DNA of 6,008 bases from Acidimicrobiaceae bacterium (GTDB taxonomy: Bacteria > Actinomycetota > Acidimicrobiia > Acidimicrobiales > Bog-793). The stretch covers positions 1-6,008 of the forward strand of contig DAIDIA010000298.1 in assembly GCA_027459565.1 (NCBI GenBank), written 5' to 3'. Numbering within the stretch: the stretch's first letter is position 1; every line of letters begins with the position of its first letter. The notes below the pieces were generated by a model. That model was not told the DNA's origin. It worked only from the letters and a program-made list of their open reading frames with translations, and did no database searches. The translations under genes were made by a program, and so were the position numbers. This document shows, one piece after another, positions 3,557 to 6,008 of this stretch.

Positions 3557-6008
3557 TTATTGGTCATTGAAGTTCGTGGTATCTCGAAAAGACAGGACCT
3601 CGGACTTCCATGCGACCGGCTGTTCGAACACCTCGGCCTGCCAAAACGTCGGCGCAACCTCGATCGGCGTAATAATGCCCTCCTCTTCGGAAGTCTGCTC
3701 TCCAGACTCTCCATTGCCCCGATGACGGAGATGGACCATGAGCTGTACGGGGACTACGGACGCGACTCCGACGAGCGCTCCGACGATTGTCACGTTGAAC
3801 CACTCGGTGCGCCATCCGATGACGATCGGAATGATCGAGGACGCGAGAATCACGAGATTCGCAATGACGCGGATACGACGTCGGTGCATCCAATCCGCCC
3901 CAACCGCAATCAATGTGAGAAGCAGCAGAACAAGCGGGAAGAGCAAGGTCCACCAAGGAGCGAGTGACCGGAGCGGGATCACACGGACGAGAGTCAGTGT
4001 TGCATGGTCCTTGGATCCACCGATAATGCGCACGGTCGCAGAGGTCATGAGATCGAATTGGTGAATTTGTGCGATCGCGGAGCGCGGAAGAACAATCTGG
4101 CCAGTCGAACTCGTCGTTATGCCGCCGATCGATCGCTGTCCAATGACCCGGATGTGATGGAATCCACCGCCAAGCACGTCAGCCGGAAACGCCCCCTTGA
4201 GAATTGCCCTCCCGTCCGCCCCAATGGTTGCCTGTGCAAAGAGCAAGGGCCGCGTGGTAATCGCGAGAAACACGATGGTGCCCGGAACGTACGAGCCGAC
4301 TGAAGCTGTTACCGAAACCCACTTATGACCTGGCTGATGGAGATAGGCATTGACTGTTGTCGGTGAACTCAGAGTGGCGTCGGAAATGAACTGCGACGCT
4401 GTCTTTAAAGCGTCGCTCGAGATTCCCGAACCGCTTGAAGCCTCACTTGAACTGATCGCGCTTGAAGTGACTACCTTGGCGAACCCGGCCGCCTCTTGCA
4501 CCGAAGCCAGTCGAAGCGAAAGCGATAGTGCAACGGCGTTGATCGGCCCGGGAGCGATAAGAAATGACGAGACAGTACGAGCGCCTATGACCTGTATGGA
4601 CACTCCGGTCGACGGCGCAAAGCCGTTCAACTTCTCCGATGCAAGCGCCGAAACTCCCTCTTGCTTCACGTTTCCGGAGTTCGCTGGAGAACCACCAAAT
4701 CCAAAGGTACTTGAGGTGGTCGATGATCGCGTCACTCCAGTAACTCCAACCCCTCCATCACCAACACTGACTTTGACAAGATTTGACTGGGATGGGCTGA
4801 ACTGAGACGGGTTGAACACGTTGTCGACAAACGACGCGACAATCACGTCTGTTCCCGCCGGAAGTGCTGATGTCGACGTTGAACACGCTGACGATGTCAC
4901 CACGCACGAACCAACGATTGTCGAACCACTACTGAAAGTGATCCTCCCGGAGGCATTGGCTGGACTCAGTGTGGCGGTCAACGTCACCTGGGCCCCCAGG
5001 GTCACCGAGGTGCTTGGACCGACGCTGAGAACCACAGCAGTTGACTGTGGCTCCACGAGATAGTCGACAGGGCTCGAAACCGAGGGGGAAAAACTCGCTG
5101 AACCGGAATAGAGCGCGACAATCGAGCTGGTGCCCACCGGGAGGAGCCGTGAGGCGAATGAACATGTTCCGGAGACCGCCGTGCATGTTCCAAGGAACGT
5201 TGAAGCGGTCTTGAACGTAATGGTTCCAGTTGCGTTTGACGGAGCAATGGAGGCCCTCAGCGTGACCAGACTGCCAAATATCTCCGGAGAACCCGGGCTG
5301 ACGGCAAGCGCTGTCACGGTCGATACTGGCCCCGAAGAAGTCGGGGGCAGGTTAGTCGTCGAGGACGCGGGTTGACTCGTGTTTTGCTGGGATGAAGAAC
5401 CTGAGGCTATTGCGGCCACCGTGTAGTTCAATACTGCCGAAGTTGCAGCGTGCTCGGTTGAGTTCCCCAGATAGCTGGCCGTGACTGGATCGACCCCAAC
5501 AGGCAGTGCTGAGGATGTAATCGAGCAAGATCCCGCAACTAGTGAACAGCTGCCAAGAACTGTGGAATCGCTCTTGAACTCCACGGTTCCCGTGGTGAGC
5601 GAGGAAGGCACACTTGCGATAAACCTCACGTGGCTGCCAAGCACTGCCGGAGAGGCCGGGCTCGCGTTCAGCAGAACTGTGACAGCCGAAACTACAGTCG
5701 CGCTCCACTGTGCGTAGAGGGTCGTCGGTTTCGCCAGGGTGTAGGGCGAGGTGAGCGCAGATCCACCCGTCGCGGCGACGAACCAGCCGTTGAAAATGTG
5801 GCCCACGTAGGTGGGCGAACCCGGCAGCGTGATCGTCGTGCCACTTGGGCCGCTCATCGCGGAGACGCCCGTGCCGCCATTGGCGTCGAAGGTGACGGTG
5901 TAGGTGTTGATCGTCCACTGTGCGTAGAGGGTGGTCGATCCGGTGAACGGATAGTTGGCTCCACTGGCATAGGAGGTGCCGCTGCCGTTGGCGGCGGTGT
6001 TCCATCCC
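3557..6008 (-). CDS. Large repeat-bearing surface protein: InlB-type and Ig-like repeats with three C-terminal membrane spans, N-terminus cut by window edge
   Basis: The frame is open from the right window edge; 816 residues are visible, ending in TAA at 3557-3559, and the true start lies outside. ATG at 5857 is internal, because the repeat sequence continues unbroken upstream. Order of parts in visible numbering: end of one InlB-type (Listeria-Bacteroides) repeat (1-31) and a second (about 35-101), each ending TLYAQW; three Ig-like domains (about 107-197, 228-319, 322-415), the first two joined by a Ser/Thr/Pro linker; a Ser/Ala-rich region (about 420-550); a membrane-proximal beta-type domain (about 550-640, with PGTIVF and IGADGRAILKGAFPAD); three hydrophobic spans (about 685-703, 713-732, 738-760); and a 56-residue acidic tail. 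The only six cysteines form one Cys-x6-Cys pair in each Ig domain. Most of the chain must be outside the cell, as expected for a cell-wall or adhesion-type protein. The ligand is unknown. No LPxTG sorting signal is seen. Confidence 0.9.
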   Translation of the reverse strand, partial: GWNTAANGSGTSYASGANYPFTGSTTLYAQWTINTYTVTFDANGGTGVSAMSGPSGTTITLPGSPTYVGHIFNGWFVAATGGSALTSPYTLAKPTTLYAQWSATVVSAVTVLLNASPASPAVLGSHVRFIASVPSSLTTGTVEFKSDSTVLGSCSLVAGSCSITSSALPVGVDPVTASYLGNSTEHAATSAVLNYTVAAIASGSSSQQNTSQPASSTTNLPPTSSGPVSTVTALAVSPGSPEIFGSLVTLRASIAPSNATGTITFKTASTFLGTCTAVSGTCSFASRLLPVGTSSIVALYSGSASFSPSVSSPVDYLVEPQSTAVVLSVGPSTSVTLGAQVTLTATLSPANASGRITFSSGSTIVGSCVVTSSACSTSTSALPAGTDVIVASFVDNVFNPSQFSPSQSNLVKVSVGDGGVGVTGVTRSSTTSSTFGFGGSPANSGNVKQEGVSALASEKLNGFAPSTGVSIQVIGARTVSSFLIAPGPINAVALSLSLRLASVQEAAGFAKVVTSSAISSSEASSGSGISSDALKTASQFISDATLSSPTTVNAYLHQPGHKWVSVTASVGSYVPGTIVFLAITTRPLLFAQATIGADGRAILKGAFPADVLGGGFHHIRVIGQRSIGGITTSSTGQIVLPRSAIAQIHQFDLMTSATVRIIGGSKDHATLTLVRVIPLRSLAPWWTLLFPLVLLLLTLIAVGADWMHRRRIRVIANLVILASSIIPIVIGWRTEWFNVTIVGALVGVASVVPVQLMVHLRHRGNGESGEQTSEEEGIITPIEVAPTFWQAEVFEQPVAWKSEVLSFRDTTNFNDQ
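4763..5689 (-). repeat. Three Ig-like repeats within the surface protein
   Basis: The repeats lie at about 5417-5689, 5051-5326 and 4763-5044. They share the pattern (V/L)xLGSxVxLxA near the start, then TGTxxFxxxSTxLGxC, a second Cys seven positions on, then LPxGT and ASY. This resembles bacterial Ig-like domain repeats of the group-3 type. The copies have diverged at the DNA level, which argues for an old duplication rather than a recent one. Confidence 0.8.
5705..6008 (-). repeat. InlB-type (Listeria-Bacteroides) B-repeats within the surface protein
   Basis: There is one complete repeat (about 5705-5905) with YTVTFDANGG, GHIFNGWF and TLYAQW, and the C-terminal part of another (about 5915-6008) with GWNTAANGSGTSYASG and TLYAQW. 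The 19-base DNA string beginning TCCACTGTGCG at 5704 recurs identically at 5914, a 210-base (70-codon) period. More copies probably continue past the window edge. Confidence 0.85.

Noticed and set aside
3202..3570. A 122-residue plus-strand frame bridging the CHAD end and the convergent spacer
   Set aside because: It begins inside the CHAD coding region, has no ribosome site I can support and no recognisable domain.
4350..4805. A 151-residue plus-strand open frame, rich in Glu, Ala, Ser and Thr
   Set aside because: It is antisense to the Ser/Ala-rich part and third Ig repeat of the surface protein. Low-complexity coding sequence commonly leaves the opposite strand open.
5352..6005. A 217-residue minus-strand open frame, open to near the window edge
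   Set aside because: It is a frame-shifted shadow of the InlB/Ig repeats, rich in Arg and His, with no domain signature; the correct frame carries YTVTFDANGG and TLYAQW.
1..6008. CRISPR array, tRNA, rRNA, insertion sequence or attachment site
   Set aside because: I found no spaced direct repeats, cloverleaf sequence, transposase motifs or terminal inverted repeats; the only repeats are the protein-coding ones and the short GGATCCGAA run.

Overview
The window looks like chromosomal DNA from an actinobacterium of moderate G+C content. Three things suggest this: GTG starts with clear purine-rich ribosome sites, a protein of the kind best known from Mycobacterium tuberculosis Rv2004c, and a large Ser/Thr/Ala-rich surface protein with InlB-type and Ig-like repeats. 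The organism is an inference. An acidimicrobial-type actinobacterium would fit, but the sequence alone does not prove it.

Layout. Positions 1-1172 (minus strand, cut by the left window edge) encode a two-domain protein: an aminoglycoside-phosphotransferase-like (APH) kinase fold followed by a P-loop ATPase/kinase domain. A 268-bp divergent control region (1173-1440) follows. It holds a sequence at 1259-1272 that matches 12 of 14 core positions of the actinobacterial DosR/DevR dormancy box, and a weaker second candidate at 1363-1380. To the right, on the plus strand, are a small one-span membrane protein with a C-terminal SHOCT domain (1441-1707) and, after 100 bp, a 517-residue CYTH-like plus CHAD protein (1808-3361). 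A 195-bp convergent spacer (3362-3556) carries a short GGATCCGAA tandem repeat and a hairpin. The rest (3557-6008, minus strand, cut by the right edge) is one very large surface protein: InlB-type repeats, three Ig-like repeats each with a Cys-x6-Cys pair, a Ser-rich region, a membrane-proximal domain, three membrane spans and a short cytoplasmic tail.

How it may fit together. Rv2004c, the M. tuberculosis protein of this APH/P-loop architecture, belongs to the DosR (hypoxia/dormancy) regulon. Finding a DosR-like box 87 bases upstream of its apparent relative here suggests that the link between this protein family and a dormancy regulator is kept. The box lies in a divergent region, so the SHOCT and CYTH-CHAD genes may share the control. 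CHAD domains are linked to polyphosphate binding, so a stress/dormancy module joining a small-molecule kinase-like protein, a small membrane protein and a polyphosphate-associated protein is the most interesting hypothesis in the window. The surface protein is convergent and probably unrelated. Most other open frames in the window are antisense or out-of-frame shadows of these four genes.
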